From Candidatus Zhuqueibacterota bacterium (GTDB lineage Bacteria > Zhuqueibacterota > Zhuqueibacteria > Zhuqueibacterales > Geothermadaptataceae), in contig JAUZRQ010000009.1 in assembly GCA_030950365.1 (NCBI GenBank), positions 1 through 64,000 of the forward strand: 64,000 bases of DNA, written 5' to 3'. Position 1 is the stretch's first letter, and each line of letters starts with the position of its first letter. The notes below the pieces were generated by a model that ran no database searches, was not told the origin of the DNA, and saw only the letters and a program-made list of their open reading frames with translations. This document shows positions 7,994 through 16,288 of this stretch, piece by piece. The translations under genes and the position numbers were made by a program.

Positions 7994-9286
7994 TCATGCA
8001 ACTTTCATCATGTGCGGAGTGCGAGCTGTGGTGTGAGCGGATAGCTCATGCAGGCGGCGGCGCACATGAGCAATGTGATCGCGAAGCTCCGCCGGTGCGC
8101 ACTGGAGAAAACGCCGATAATAATCTACCGCTTCATTGGTGCGATGGAGAGTGTCCAGAGCGAGCGCGCAATTCAACAGCGCCTCATGGTAGCGCGATTC
8201 GAACGACAGCGCATGTCGGTAGCACTGAATGGCCTCTTCTGTTTTGCCCAACCGAGTCAGCGCAATACCTTTATTGTTCCAGGCTCGAATGAATCCGGGG
8301 TTGATTTCCAGTGCACGGTCATAGCTGCGAATGGCGCTGGCATAATCTTTCATCTTGACAAGCATGTTGCCGCGATTGTACCACAGCATGGCATCCTGAT
8401 CATTGATCCGCAAAGCTTGATCAAGTGCCAAAAGCGCCCGCTCGGGTTGTCCCTGTTTGCTGTGCAAAATGGCAATATACGCCCAGATCTTGGCGTTGGT
8501 CGGCGCCAACCGCGCTGCCTGCAAGAACAATGTGATGGCCTTTTCATTCTGTCCCATTCGGCGCAGCAGCTTTCCGTGCATAAAAGGCACTTTCCAAAGA
8601 GCAAGAGGGCGTTCCTGTAACCGTTCATAATACGCATTGGCTTCGGTGAGTTGCCCGAGCTTGCTCAGCGCCAGTCCTTTGTTGTAAAACAGCAGCGCAT
8701 CCGGTTCAAAATGCTTTTCGATCTCGTCAAAATAATTCAACGCTTCGCGCGGCATGTTTTTTTCGATCAGAATCGCGCCAATATTCAGCATCACTTCTGG
8801 TAAAACAATCCAGTCATGGATTCTCAAGAATTCATGCAACGCCTCATCCATTCGCTGATTGCGCAATAAAGTCATGCCTTGTAGCCAGTGGTGCCACAGC
8901 TGCTCTTTTTCCTTCGTCTCGGGGAACACATCGATTGCGCGCAAAAACTCGCGATGGCGCAAGCAGAAGATCGCTTCATATTGATCCTGATCACAAGCAG
9001 GCGGCAATGATTTAAGCGCACTGCGGTAAAAGTGCGAGTACACGCTGATCCGGTCGTTGACGAGAAAATAGGCATTGGTAATGAGCCCGGCCAGTACCAG
9101 CAGGCCAAGAATAAAAATCTCCTCGCGCGATGAGCGGTTTAACAGTTCAAGGATCAGGCCGATAAGCGTCACCAGCCCCAGAAGCATATTCACCGCAAAA
9201 AGCCGGTAATTTTCTTGGTGATATGCGAAATAGGCGAGATACGCAAACAGCGCCAGTGCTCCCATCACCGTAGCGATAAAATACAT
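7994..9286 (-). CDS. Membrane-anchored TPR protein
   Basis: A 430-residue protein with three N-terminal transmembrane helices (FIATVMGALALFAYLAYFAY; LLGLVTLIGLILELL; IFILGLLVLAGLITNAYFLV). A cytoplasmic or periplasmic domain made of about eight tetratricopeptide repeats follows, the last four being very regular (NAKIWAYIAILHSKQGQ, AMLWYNRGNMLVKMKDY, IRAWNNKGIALTRLGKT). ATG 9286 is chosen because AAGGAGG lies just upstream; the longer frame to 9379 has no such site. TPRs indicate a protein-interaction scaffold; the partner is unknown. It appears to be a single-gene unit. Confidence 0.75.
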   Translation of the reverse strand: MYFIATVMGALALFAYLAYFAYHQENYRLFAVNMLLGLVTLIGLILELLNRSSREEIFILGLLVLAGLITNAYFLVNDRISVYSHFYRSALKSLPPACDQDQYEAIFCLRHREFLRAIDVFPETKEKEQLWHHWLQGMTLLRNQRMDEALHEFLRIHDWIVLPEVMLNIGAILIEKNMPREALNYFDEIEKHFEPDALLFYNKGLALSKLGQLTEANAYYERLQERPLALWKVPFMHGKLLRRMGQNEKAITLFLQAARLAPTNAKIWAYIAILHSKQGQPERALLALDQALRINDQDAMLWYNRGNMLVKMKDYASAIRSYDRALEINPGFIRAWNNKGIALTRLGKTEEAIQCYRHALSFESRYHEALLNCALALDTLHRTNEAVDYYRRFLQCAPAELRDHIAHVRRRLHELSAHTTARTPHMMKVA

Positions 9287-9591
9287 ACATCCGCCTCCTT
9301 GATGCTCTCCCAGGTCGATTGCGGGTTTATCTACTAAACAATCGGCATGTCGGAGCCAGAGTTTTGAAATATGAACCAAATATCATATCTAAGTATGGCA
9401 CTGCGCTGGCACTGTGCTTTTCGGATAGTTGTAGAGAGAATTTACTTCACGCCTGTGGAGGGTAAGGGAACGCCAGAATGATGGTTCATCCACCTGGAAA
9501 GACACAACGCAAAATGGGAATAGTGTAGGGAAATACAAAAGAATTTGCTTTGGTGAATTGGCTAAGAGCAAAGCTAAACTTTGGTAGCGCA
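9287..9591. other. Intergenic region, no gene seen
   Basis: About 305 bases lie between the LiaF-like gene and the TPR gene. Apart from the ribosome-binding site of the TPR gene (AAGGAGG near 9297) and a small CAAAG/CTTTG inverted repeat near 9571-9585, no feature was found. A 67-codon minus-strand frame here lacks any supporting signal. Confidence 0.4.
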
Positions 9592-10146
9592 TTAGGGCTC
9601 TTCTTTAGAAGCGTACTCCTTCTGCTTTTTCTGTTGCAGGCTATTCCGAATCAGCATTATCCCGATGATAATAAAGATAATCGGCCAGAGATCGACGAGG
9701 AACTGTGCCCGGATGAGATTGAGGTTGTTGAAAAAGATGATCAGGCCGAGCGCTGTAAGCATTCCGCCGAAAATAAAGTCGAACACGTTTTGGGAATGGC
9801 GAAGATACATGGCCAGAAATCCGAATCCCGCCGCAATCAGAAAAATCGGCCAGGCCGTTTCGATGGGCCAGAACGGGATCAGCTCATAATTGCGGATGAG
9901 GAAGAATCCACCGAGGGTGGCGAGAAACACGGTATTGAACAGCGAATTCGAGTGCGAGAACTGCCGGTAGCGCATGAAAGACCGCGCGCCGGCAAATAAT
10001 AGCAACACCGGATAGATGTGAATCCAATCCAGATCGACCCAGTCCAGCTTCTGGGCTAACAAATACAGACCGAGAAAAATGAGAAACAGGCCCGGCAAAA
10101 TCGACCGCCGGGCAGCAGGCGAGGTCATGGTTTGTGTCTGCACCAA
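9592..10146 (-). CDS. LiaF-like multi-pass membrane protein (DUF5668-type)
   Basis: A 184-residue protein made almost wholly of short hydrophobic helices paired as in LiaI/LiaF transmembrane regions: ILPGLFLIFLGLYLLAQ, WIHIYPVLLLFAGA, TAWPIFLIAAGFGFLAM, FDFIFGGMLTALGLIIF and LWPIIFIIIGIMLI. The repeated W-(P)-hydrophobic-G pattern is typical of DUF5668 domains, which accompany envelope stress systems. It starts 12 bases after the stop of the double-PspC gene and is surely co-transcribed with it. No LiaF C-terminal beta domain is present, so it is a membrane-only version. A role in envelope stress sensing is inferred from family and context. Confidence 0.75.
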   Translation of the reverse strand: MVQTQTMTSPAARRSILPGLFLIFLGLYLLAQKLDWVDLDWIHIYPVLLLFAGARSFMRYRQFSHSNSLFNTVFLATLGGFFLIRNYELIPFWPIETAWPIFLIAAGFGFLAMYLRHSQNVFDFIFGGMLTALGLIIFFNNLNLIRAQFLVDLWPIIFIIIGIMLIRNSLQQKKQKEYASKEEP

Positions 10147-10158
10147 TTGCGTTTCGTG

Positions 10159-10947
10159 TCAGGATTTGGGTTGACTTTCCGAGTACATCCGCTCATCTTC
10201 TTCGGGAACCACGATGGCCATCACAATGTAGGCAATGATTCCGAGAAATAGGGATGAAATAGTCAGTAGAACATACAGCACGCGCACAATCGACGGATCG
10301 ACGTTGAAATAGCGGGCCAATCCGCCGCACACACCGGCAATTTTGCGGTCATGAATGGTACGGGTCAGGCGCTTGGTTTCGGTCATGACGGCCTCTTCCT
10401 TTTCGGCATGCAAGGATACATCACTGTCTTTTTTGAAAATTAAATACAATCCCAGGCCAATAATAAACACCGATATCAAAAAACCACCGTCAAAAAAGTG
10501 AAATCGCCAGGGAAACATGAAACGGAAGTTGAATTCGTCCATCAGCAGGGCGAGCCCGAGGACGATGAGCACAATGCCAATGATCATCCCCAAATTGTCG
10601 GACGATTTTTCGCGCTCCTGCGACTGGGCAAAATCGTGCGGATTTTCCGGAATGATGATCCATCCGGCGAGGTAGGCCACAAAACCAATGCCACCGAAGA
10701 ACCATGAAATGGCCCACAAAATGCGCACCAGCGTGGGATCGATCTGAAAATACTCGGCCACACCGCCACACACGCCGGCAATATAGCGGTCCGAAACCGA
10801 GCGGTACAGTCGCCTGGTGGTGCCACCGACCTGCGATTGTTCACCGCCGGGTGAGGATTGAGGCTCTGTAGGGACCGGTACCGGGGATTTTTCCTGATCG
10901 GCTTTTGATTTCTTTGGTTTCCCGCCGCGTTTCTTTTCCTCTGCCAT
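10159..10947 (-). CDS. Protein with two PspC domains flanking a DUF5668-like membrane region
   Basis: A 262-residue membrane protein. A Lys/Pro-rich N-terminal tail (~1-40) leads to a first PspC domain (~45-105; RSVSDRYIAGVCGGVAEYF, then a transmembrane pair). A middle membrane region (~120-168) follows, then a second PspC domain (~190-252; RTIHDRKIAGVCGGLARYF). PspC proteins sense inner-membrane stress in the phage-shock response. The two PspC copies are clearly homologous, so the gene carries an internal duplication. The start is supported by GAGAGGAAG upstream of ATG 10947. No PspA or PspF homologue is in the window. Confidence 0.85.
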   Translation of the reverse strand: MAEEKKRGGKPKKSKADQEKSPVPVPTEPQSSPGGEQSQVGGTTRRLYRSVSDRYIAGVCGGVAEYFQIDPTLVRILWAISWFFGGIGFVAYLAGWIIIPENPHDFAQSQEREKSSDNLGMIIGIVLIVLGLALLMDEFNFRFMFPWRFHFFDGGFLISVFIIGLGLYLIFKKDSDVSLHAEKEEAVMTETKRLTRTIHDRKIAGVCGGLARYFNVDPSIVRVLYVLLTISSLFLGIIAYIVMAIVVPEEDERMYSESQPKS

Positions 10948-11042
10948 GGACTTCCTCTCGGTTTGTATGCAATTTCAAAAACAATAACGACTTTGATGGA
11001 TTCGTAACGGCTCCGCAGTCTCAGGTTGCAGTTTTACGGCGC

Positions 11043-11213
11043 AACTGTTCAGCTAATTCCGTTTAATGCAATCTTGCCAGTCATCGCGAGCAGCCGCCGC
11101 AAAGCGGGTGCGCCTGTCCGACTGCTGGCGGACGGCGATCTCTTTGTCAATATAACAATGAGATCACGTCGTCGCTCCGCTCCTCGCGATGACGGGTAGG
11201 AGACTGAACAGTT
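11043..11213. repeat. Inverted pair of GTCATYGCGAG repeats with 10-bp terminal inverted repeats
   Basis: This 171-base element lies in the gap between the PspC and rpiB-like genes (10948-11360), which holds no gene. It is bounded by AACTGTTCAG (11043-11052) and its exact reverse complement CTGAACAGTT (11204-11213). Inside, GTCATCGCGAG (11077 onward) and CTCGCGATGAC (ending about 11193) form a second inverted pair, and GATCTCTTTG/CAATGAGATC form the centre. The transcript could fold into one long hairpin. It resembles a small non-autonomous mobile element (MITE-like) built from two copies of the dispersed repeat. Confidence 0.7.
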
Positions 11214-11360
11214 ACTTTGCGGCCCGTCATTGTGAAAAGCGATTGAATGCCGTTTTTCTGCTTTGCCAGGCGGCTTCTGCTTGTTAAGTCTCTGCGACGT
11301 GCCAATGGATTGCTCGTTTGCGAAGCTGTTATACACAGACGTAGAAATGGCGCAAAGGTT

Positions 11361-12029
11361 TCAGCCGAATTGACGATATTTTGCCTCGATGGCCATCATT
11401 TTTTCCAGCCGGCGCTGATGGCGGCCGCCGCCAAAGTGGGTGCTAAGCCACGTTTCCACGATTTTTTTTGCCAGAGCATCGCCGATGATCCGGCCGCCGA
11501 GGGTGAGCACATTGGCGCCATTGTGCTCGCGGCTATTGAACGCGCTGAACAGATCGTTACAGCAGGCGGCGCGAACGCCGGGCACTTTGTTGGCCACCAT
11601 GGCCGAGCCAATGCCCGCCCCATCGATGATGATGCCCCATTGTACCGCCCCGCCTGCGACTTTTTCGGCCACAGCCTGTGCAATATCCGGATAATCAACC
11701 GGATCGGGGCTGTGTGTGCCCACGTCCTGCACCTGATAACCGAGGGATTTCAAATGCGGCACCAGAATCTGTTTCAGCTCAAAGCCGCCGTGATCGGCGC
11801 CAATGGCGATGCGGCGATCGGAAGCAGCTTGCGCGGGCTTCGGTGCAGGATTGGGCGTCCCGGAGAATTTTTGCCCGGTATCTGCCCCCATAACGATATC
11901 GATGCCTTTGGCTTTGGCCGCATCGCGGGCAGCCGGCGTGATCAACGTGGTTTTTTCGACGTGAATCGTGCGTTTGCCAGATTTCCACGCATGAATGACC
12001 TGAGCTTCCGTGAGTAGCGATCGGGGCAT
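11361..12029 (-). CDS. RpiB/LacA/LacB-family sugar-phosphate isomerase with N-terminal extension
   Basis: A 222-residue protein. Residues ~73-222 align with ribose-5-phosphate isomerase B (IAIGADHGGFELKQ, YPDIAQAVAEKVAGG, ANKVPGVRAA, SREHNGANVLTLG). That enzyme interconverts ribose-5-P and ribulose-5-P, or related aldose/ketose phosphates. Residues 1-47 are an extra module (LTEAQVIHAWKSGKRTI, LITPAARDAAKAKGIDI) resembling the N-terminus of EutT-type and microcompartment-associated enzymes; a Pro/Ala linker follows. The position of the catalytic Cys in E. coli RpiB (ICGTG) is Asp136 here (IDGAG). It lies 18 bases after pcm. The substrate may not be ribose-5-P, so no symbol is given. Confidence 0.85.
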   Translation of the reverse strand: MPRSLLTEAQVIHAWKSGKRTIHVEKTTLITPAARDAAKAKGIDIVMGADTGQKFSGTPNPAPKPAQAASDRRIAIGADHGGFELKQILVPHLKSLGYQVQDVGTHSPDPVDYPDIAQAVAEKVAGGAVQWGIIIDGAGIGSAMVANKVPGVRAACCNDLFSAFNSREHNGANVLTLGGRIIGDALAKKIVETWLSTHFGGGRHQRRLEKMMAIEAKYRQFG

Positions 12030-12047
12030 CTTTAAGCATTCCTTGAT

Positions 12048-12707
12048 TTAATTCATCTTTTCTGCGATGCCGGTCATTGGTACGAAACGCACCATGGGCC
12101 CGCGAATGACGTCGAGACGGTTTTTGCTCAACTTGAGAACTTTATACAGATGCTGATCGAAATGGCCGACGGGCAGCACCATCACGCCACCTTCTTTGAG
12201 CTGGTCGGTGAGTACATGCGGAATTTCCGTCGGCGCGGCGGTAACAATGATGCGGTCGTACGGCGCATGTTCGGACCAGCCCAGCGATCCATCGCTCAGC
12301 CGCGTGTGTATATTGGTATAGCCGAGCCTTTTCAAACGCTGGGTGGCGAGGTGATACAGCTCGGGAATGATTTCCACAGTGTACACTTCCTGTGCCAGCT
12401 CGGCAAGAATGGCCGTTTGATAGCCAGAGCCGGTGCCGATCTCCAGCACGCGATGCTTGCATTTTACATCCAGCATGGCGGTCATATAAGCTACAATGTA
12501 AGGCTGGGAAATCGTCTGATTCTCTCCAATGGGCAGGGGCGCGTCTTTATAGGCGAGATGGCGCAAATCGTCCGGTACGAACAGGTGTCGGGGCACTTTC
12601 CGCATGGCGGCAATCACGCGTTCGTCCTGAATGCCTCTACGAATGATCTGCTCTTCCACCATTTTGTGCCACAAACGGGCAAATTTCTCGTCGCGTGTAT
12701 TCGCCAT
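12048..12707 (-). CDS. pcm: Protein-L-isoaspartate O-methyltransferase
   Basis: This SAM-dependent enzyme methylates L-isoaspartyl residues to start repair of damaged proteins in the cytoplasm. The 219-residue length is typical. Diagnostic blocks are RHLFVPDDLRHLAYKDAPLP, ENQTISQPYIVAYMT, the SAM-binding VLEIGTGSGYQTAILAEL and the C-terminal GGVMVLPVGHFDQHLY. It sits between the HDAC-like gene (43 bases upstream) and the rpiB-like gene (18 bases downstream), all on the minus strand, so the three probably form one operon. The ribosome-binding site is weak. Confidence 0.95.
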   Translation of the reverse strand: MANTRDEKFARLWHKMVEEQIIRRGIQDERVIAAMRKVPRHLFVPDDLRHLAYKDAPLPIGENQTISQPYIVAYMTAMLDVKCKHRVLEIGTGSGYQTAILAELAQEVYTVEIIPELYHLATQRLKRLGYTNIHTRLSDGSLGWSEHAPYDRIIVTAAPTEIPHVLTDQLKEGGVMVLPVGHFDQHLYKVLKLSKNRLDVIRGPMVRFVPMTGIAEKMN

Positions 12708-12750
12708 TTAACGTGATCTTTCCGGCATTTTGGATGGATACTTTGCTTTC

Positions 12751-13695
12751 TTACGCTTCATACTGCATCAGCTCGGTGACATGCGCCAGCACTGAGCCGG
12801 CAAGCGCCGCCAGATTGTAGCCGCCTTCCAGCGACGAAACGACACGGCCGTCGCAGTGTTCACGGGCCAAAGTCAGCACCAGTCGCGTCATTGCCGCGAA
12901 ATTATCCTCGGTGAGTTGCAACTGCGCCAGCGGATCATCTCGATGGGCATCGAATCCGGCGGAAATAAGCACGAATTGCGGTGAAAACGTCTGGAATACA
13001 TCCGGGATGACCTCTTCGAACTTCTGCATGTATTCCTCTGCCGGTGTGCCCGGTGCGAATATCACGTTGCGGTTGAAGCCTGTGCCCTCGCCCGAGCCGA
13101 TCTCATCCGGCCGGCCCGTGCCGGGATATAGCGGCCATTGGTGCAGGCTCAAAAAATACACCTGCCGATTGTCATAAAACGCCTGTTGCGTGCCGTTGCC
13201 GTGGTGCACATCCCAGTCAATGATGAGCACTCGTTCCAGATGATGATGGTGCAGCAAATTGTGCGCGGCCAGCGCAATGTTGTTGAACAGACAAAAGCCC
13301 ATGGCGCGGTCTTTTTCAGCATGATGGCCGGGCGGTCGTACGGCGCAAAATGCATTGTTGAGTTCGCCGGCCATTACGGCGTTAGTCGCTTCGACAAGTG
13401 CATTCACCGCCAGCAGCGCCGCATCGTACGATCTGGCCGAAACCAGGGTGTCCGGATCCAGTGAGGCCGGCGCATTTTCACAGGCACTCACGATTCGCTG
13501 GATGTGCTGACGCGTGTGGTTCACTTCCAGAAAGTCGCGCGAACACCGCTCCTGAATGGGCCGCAGCAATGGCTGCCACAGCCCGGCTTCCTCCAGCCGC
13601 CGCCGAATGGCTCGCAGCCGGTTGGCGTTTTCCGGGTGACCGTTTTGCGTGTCGTGCGCGAGAAACAAGTCATCGTAAAAAATGGCCGTGTTCAT
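12751..13695 (-). CDS. Histone-deacetylase-family amidohydrolase
   Basis: A 314-residue zinc-dependent deacetylase of the HDAC/AcuC/acetylpolyamine amidohydrolase superfamily. The active-site pieces are seen in order: the His pair in RPPGHHAEKDRAMGF, zinc ligands Asp and His in DWDVHHGNGTQ, the third zinc Asp in SAGFDAHRDDPLA and the catalytic Tyr in EGGYNLAALA. In bacteria such enzymes deacetylate acetyl-CoA synthetase, polyamines or other small amides; the actual substrate cannot be assigned. GAGGCAG precedes ATG 13695. It heads the HDAC-pcm-rpiB-like gene cluster. Confidence 0.93.
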   Translation of the reverse strand: MNTAIFYDDLFLAHDTQNGHPENANRLRAIRRRLEEAGLWQPLLRPIQERCSRDFLEVNHTRQHIQRIVSACENAPASLDPDTLVSARSYDAALLAVNALVEATNAVMAGELNNAFCAVRPPGHHAEKDRAMGFCLFNNIALAAHNLLHHHHLERVLIIDWDVHHGNGTQQAFYDNRQVYFLSLHQWPLYPGTGRPDEIGSGEGTGFNRNVIFAPGTPAEEYMQKFEEVIPDVFQTFSPQFVLISAGFDAHRDDPLAQLQLTEDNFAAMTRLVLTLAREHCDGRVVSSLEGGYNLAALAGSVLAHVTELMQYEA

Positions 13696-13857
13696 GGGAC
13701 TGCCTCAGATGCTTTCGCTTCATCGTGCAGCTATTCAGGCCCTGGCATGGCGCTCAGAAACCCAAACAGCCGATTCACCGTTTCGATGGATGCGTCCTGT
13801 CCGCAACAGGCCGGAATCGAAACCTCCCTGATCGCGATCCGAACTGGGCCGGCCTGG

Positions 13858-14274
13858 TTATTCTTGGAGCTGCAATTTTTTAACCACCGCTTTCGAACGC
13901 CCCTCCAGATAAATTTTATACTCACCGGGCTTCTGTAGTTTTACGGTCAACGTATCCTCGAAGGGCACCAGCACCTGCACGACCATCGCGTCTTTATCGT
14001 AGGTGACATCCGGAATGATGGTAATCTGACCTTTGTCGATGCTGATTCTGTAATCGGTGATACGGTATGCGGGATTGGGAAGATTGCCTCTGACCCGGAT
14101 CAGCACTTCGTGCGTGCCCGCTTTTTGCTGCAGCACCTCAACATCGTCAATGTACACTTTGTGTTGTGATTGTTCCGATGGTTGCACGGCTGGTCTCCCC
14201 TGTTCGGCGGATTTATTGCTCCAGCATCCCGAAACGAGAAGCCAGAACGCGAGAAAACCGATGATGGATTTCAT
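13858..14274 (-). CDS. Small putative lipoprotein
   Basis: A 138-residue protein with a clear lipobox: FLAFWLLVSGC with the lipidated Cys at residue 17. The mature part begins with a polar linker (~18-38). It then forms an all-beta domain (YIDDVEVLQQKAGTHEVLIR, PNPAYRITDYRISIDKGQIT, PGEYKIYLEGRSKA). AGAGGTAA precedes ATG 14274. I do not recognise the family; the beta domain resembles small Ig-like or BACON-like folds by eye. It lies 101 bases downstream of the amidase gene on the same strand, which suggests an envelope role. Confidence 0.7.
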   Translation of the reverse strand: MKSIIGFLAFWLLVSGCWSNKSAEQGRPAVQPSEQSQHKVYIDDVEVLQQKAGTHEVLIRVRGNLPNPAYRITDYRISIDKGQITIIPDVTYDKDAMVVQVLVPFEDTLTVKLQKPGEYKIYLEGRSKAVVKKLQLQE

Positions 14275-14375
14275 GATGATTACCTCTGGTTTGGTGCGAT
14301 CCTGCGTCCGGCTTGTCTAGTGACGAGCGAGGACCCTGATCATCCGGACCGACTGGTCGTGCGGCTGGATCCGCA

Positions 14376-16223
14376 TTATTCCGCGCGTGCCTGCTTGACA
14401 AAGTCGAGCACGCCTTTCATGATACCTTCGCACACGGCCCGACGAAAGCCCGCATCCCGAATTCGCATTTCTTCCAGCGGATGCATGATAAATGCCGGCT
14501 CTACCAGCACGGACGGCATCCAGGTGATTCGGCACACGGCTAAATTGTCATAATACAATCCAAAATTAGGAAGTTTTGTCCTTCTAAGCAACTGTTTTTG
14601 CACAAATTTTGCTAGCGGATAACTTTGCGTGTGGTAATAATAGGTGCTGGTTCCCCGGCTTGTAAACGGATTAACGCCGTCTGGTAGTGCATTGAAGTGG
14701 ATGCTGATAAACAAATGGGCATCAATGGCCTCAGCAATTTTGGTACGCGAAGCGAGGTTAATGCCTTGCTGGCCGTCGCGGGTAAGAAAAACCTCGGCAC
14801 CTTTGCTCTCCAACATGTTCTTGAGCGTGTGGGCGTACTGCAGAGTGGCCTCTTTTTCGGTAATACCGGTTGCACCGAGTGCGCCGTCGTCCGGACCGTG
14901 CCCCGGATCGACGCAAATCAGCATGCCTTTTAGTGGCTTGCGGCGACCACCCGTGAACCGTGGCGGTTTTCGGATTTCGAGAAAGAGGTTGGTGCCTTCG
15001 TAATACACCCGGTAGCCCCACTGCTGCAGCGTGTTCAGGTGGATGATCAGCTTATAAACGTCGGTCTTTTCCTGCCGCCACTGGATTTCGCCCACATAGG
15101 GATCGATGAAATCGTGCCGAATCCAATCGGTGTTTGATACCGCGCCATAGAGACGCAAGATCAGTTGTTGTGGCCGCGCGGATTGCTCCACGCCAAAAGG
15201 CAGACGCTCCTGCAAAAACAGCTTGATGCGCGCCCGATCCGGGAAATTTTGCGTGCGCGCCACCATGATTTCGCTGGATGGTGGCGGTGTGCCTTCAGGC
15301 AACAGCCGCACGGCGCTCACCGGCACCCAGGTTTCTTCATCCGCTGCCAGGCGCACACGGTAATAATCTCCATCCCGGCCAGTGATCCACAAGCGCACGC
15401 CTTCGGGCAGAAAAAGCTGATAGCCTTTGCCTGGCGCAGTGCGGCCGATGGTCATTGGCTGTTGCAGCAATCCGACCCGCGGGACGTTGGTTTTCAAAAT
15501 GGTCAACATGGCCGGCGAGATGTACGATTGCGTGCGACCATCGAGGCTCTGCAGGGTGAATTGAATCGGCACTGCTCCGGGCGGATCCTTCGGTTGGATG
15601 ATGTACGTTGCTGCGTAAATGCCTTGCACTTCGGGAAGGCGCGGCGGCCGGTCCTGGCCGAAAACCGCCTCGCCCCAATAGAATGGTTTTCGCGGGCGCA
15701 GTTCGACCATGGGCAGATAATCGATCACACCAGCCAGGGTGACAAACGCCTTTTGTCCGGGAGTGCCTTTCATTAAAAAGGTCACTTTGTCGCCCGGCTG
15801 CAATTCCATGGGCCGGACAGGAAAAATATATGTAGTATCAATACCCAGCGTATCGGCTGGCCCGGTTTCCAGATATGTGGGGATGCTGACCCAACGATCG
15901 ACCACCGTAGTATCCCCCTTCCAGATGCTGATACAGTGAAAGCGAAAATCGCCCGGCTGTACCGGCACCATGACCATGAAGGTGCCGTTTTTGTATTTCC
16001 GCGCCCGGATGCCGTTCACAAAAACGGGCGCCTTGCGAGGAAAAACATGTCCGAAAACAAAGGTAGAATCCGGCGCAAAGATTTCATCGCCCTCTTTGGG
16101 ATACACCACCGAAAGGCGGGGCTGTGACTGGCCATGTGCGGGGAAAACCAGCGCCAGCAGAATTGCTGCAATCAGCCACCATCCGAAATTGTTGAATATC
16201 CGGTGCCGGAAAACCATCTTCAT
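14376..16223 (-). CDS. N-acetylmuramoyl-L-alanine amidase (Amidase_3) with long N-terminal region
   Basis: A 615-residue exported peptidoglycan amidase that cleaves the bond between muramic acid and the stem peptide. A signal peptide (~1-31) is followed by Ig-like and SH3-like modules (~35-310; GVRLWITGRDGDYYRVRLAA) and an AMIN-like region (~320-430). The C-terminal zinc amidase domain (~435-612) shows His in CVDPGHG, Glu in GITEKEATL, His in FISIHFNALPDG and the catalytic Glu in VLVEPAFIMHP. AmiA/B/C proteins are much shorter; the long N-terminus probably handles cell-wall targeting. It follows moeA by 65 bases. Confidence 0.9.
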   Translation of the reverse strand: MKMVFRHRIFNNFGWWLIAAILLALVFPAHGQSQPRLSVVYPKEGDEIFAPDSTFVFGHVFPRKAPVFVNGIRARKYKNGTFMVMVPVQPGDFRFHCISIWKGDTTVVDRWVSIPTYLETGPADTLGIDTTYIFPVRPMELQPGDKVTFLMKGTPGQKAFVTLAGVIDYLPMVELRPRKPFYWGEAVFGQDRPPRLPEVQGIYAATYIIQPKDPPGAVPIQFTLQSLDGRTQSYISPAMLTILKTNVPRVGLLQQPMTIGRTAPGKGYQLFLPEGVRLWITGRDGDYYRVRLAADEETWVPVSAVRLLPEGTPPPSSEIMVARTQNFPDRARIKLFLQERLPFGVEQSARPQQLILRLYGAVSNTDWIRHDFIDPYVGEIQWRQEKTDVYKLIIHLNTLQQWGYRVYYEGTNLFLEIRKPPRFTGGRRKPLKGMLICVDPGHGPDDGALGATGITEKEATLQYAHTLKNMLESKGAEVFLTRDGQQGINLASRTKIAEAIDAHLFISIHFNALPDGVNPFTSRGTSTYYYHTQSYPLAKFVQKQLLRRTKLPNFGLYYDNLAVCRITWMPSVLVEPAFIMHPLEEMRIRDAGFRRAVCEGIMKGVLDFVKQARAE

Positions 16224-16288
16224 GTATGCCGCTCTTCATCGCAGTTCGGATTTCAAATGCCAACCACTTGAAACGATGCAAGAAGCCA

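Noticed and set aside
11361-12029. A bacterial microcompartment locus around the rpiB-like gene
   Set aside because: No BMC-domain shell protein, aldehyde dehydrogenase or aldolase gene is in the window; only the N-terminal module hints at it.
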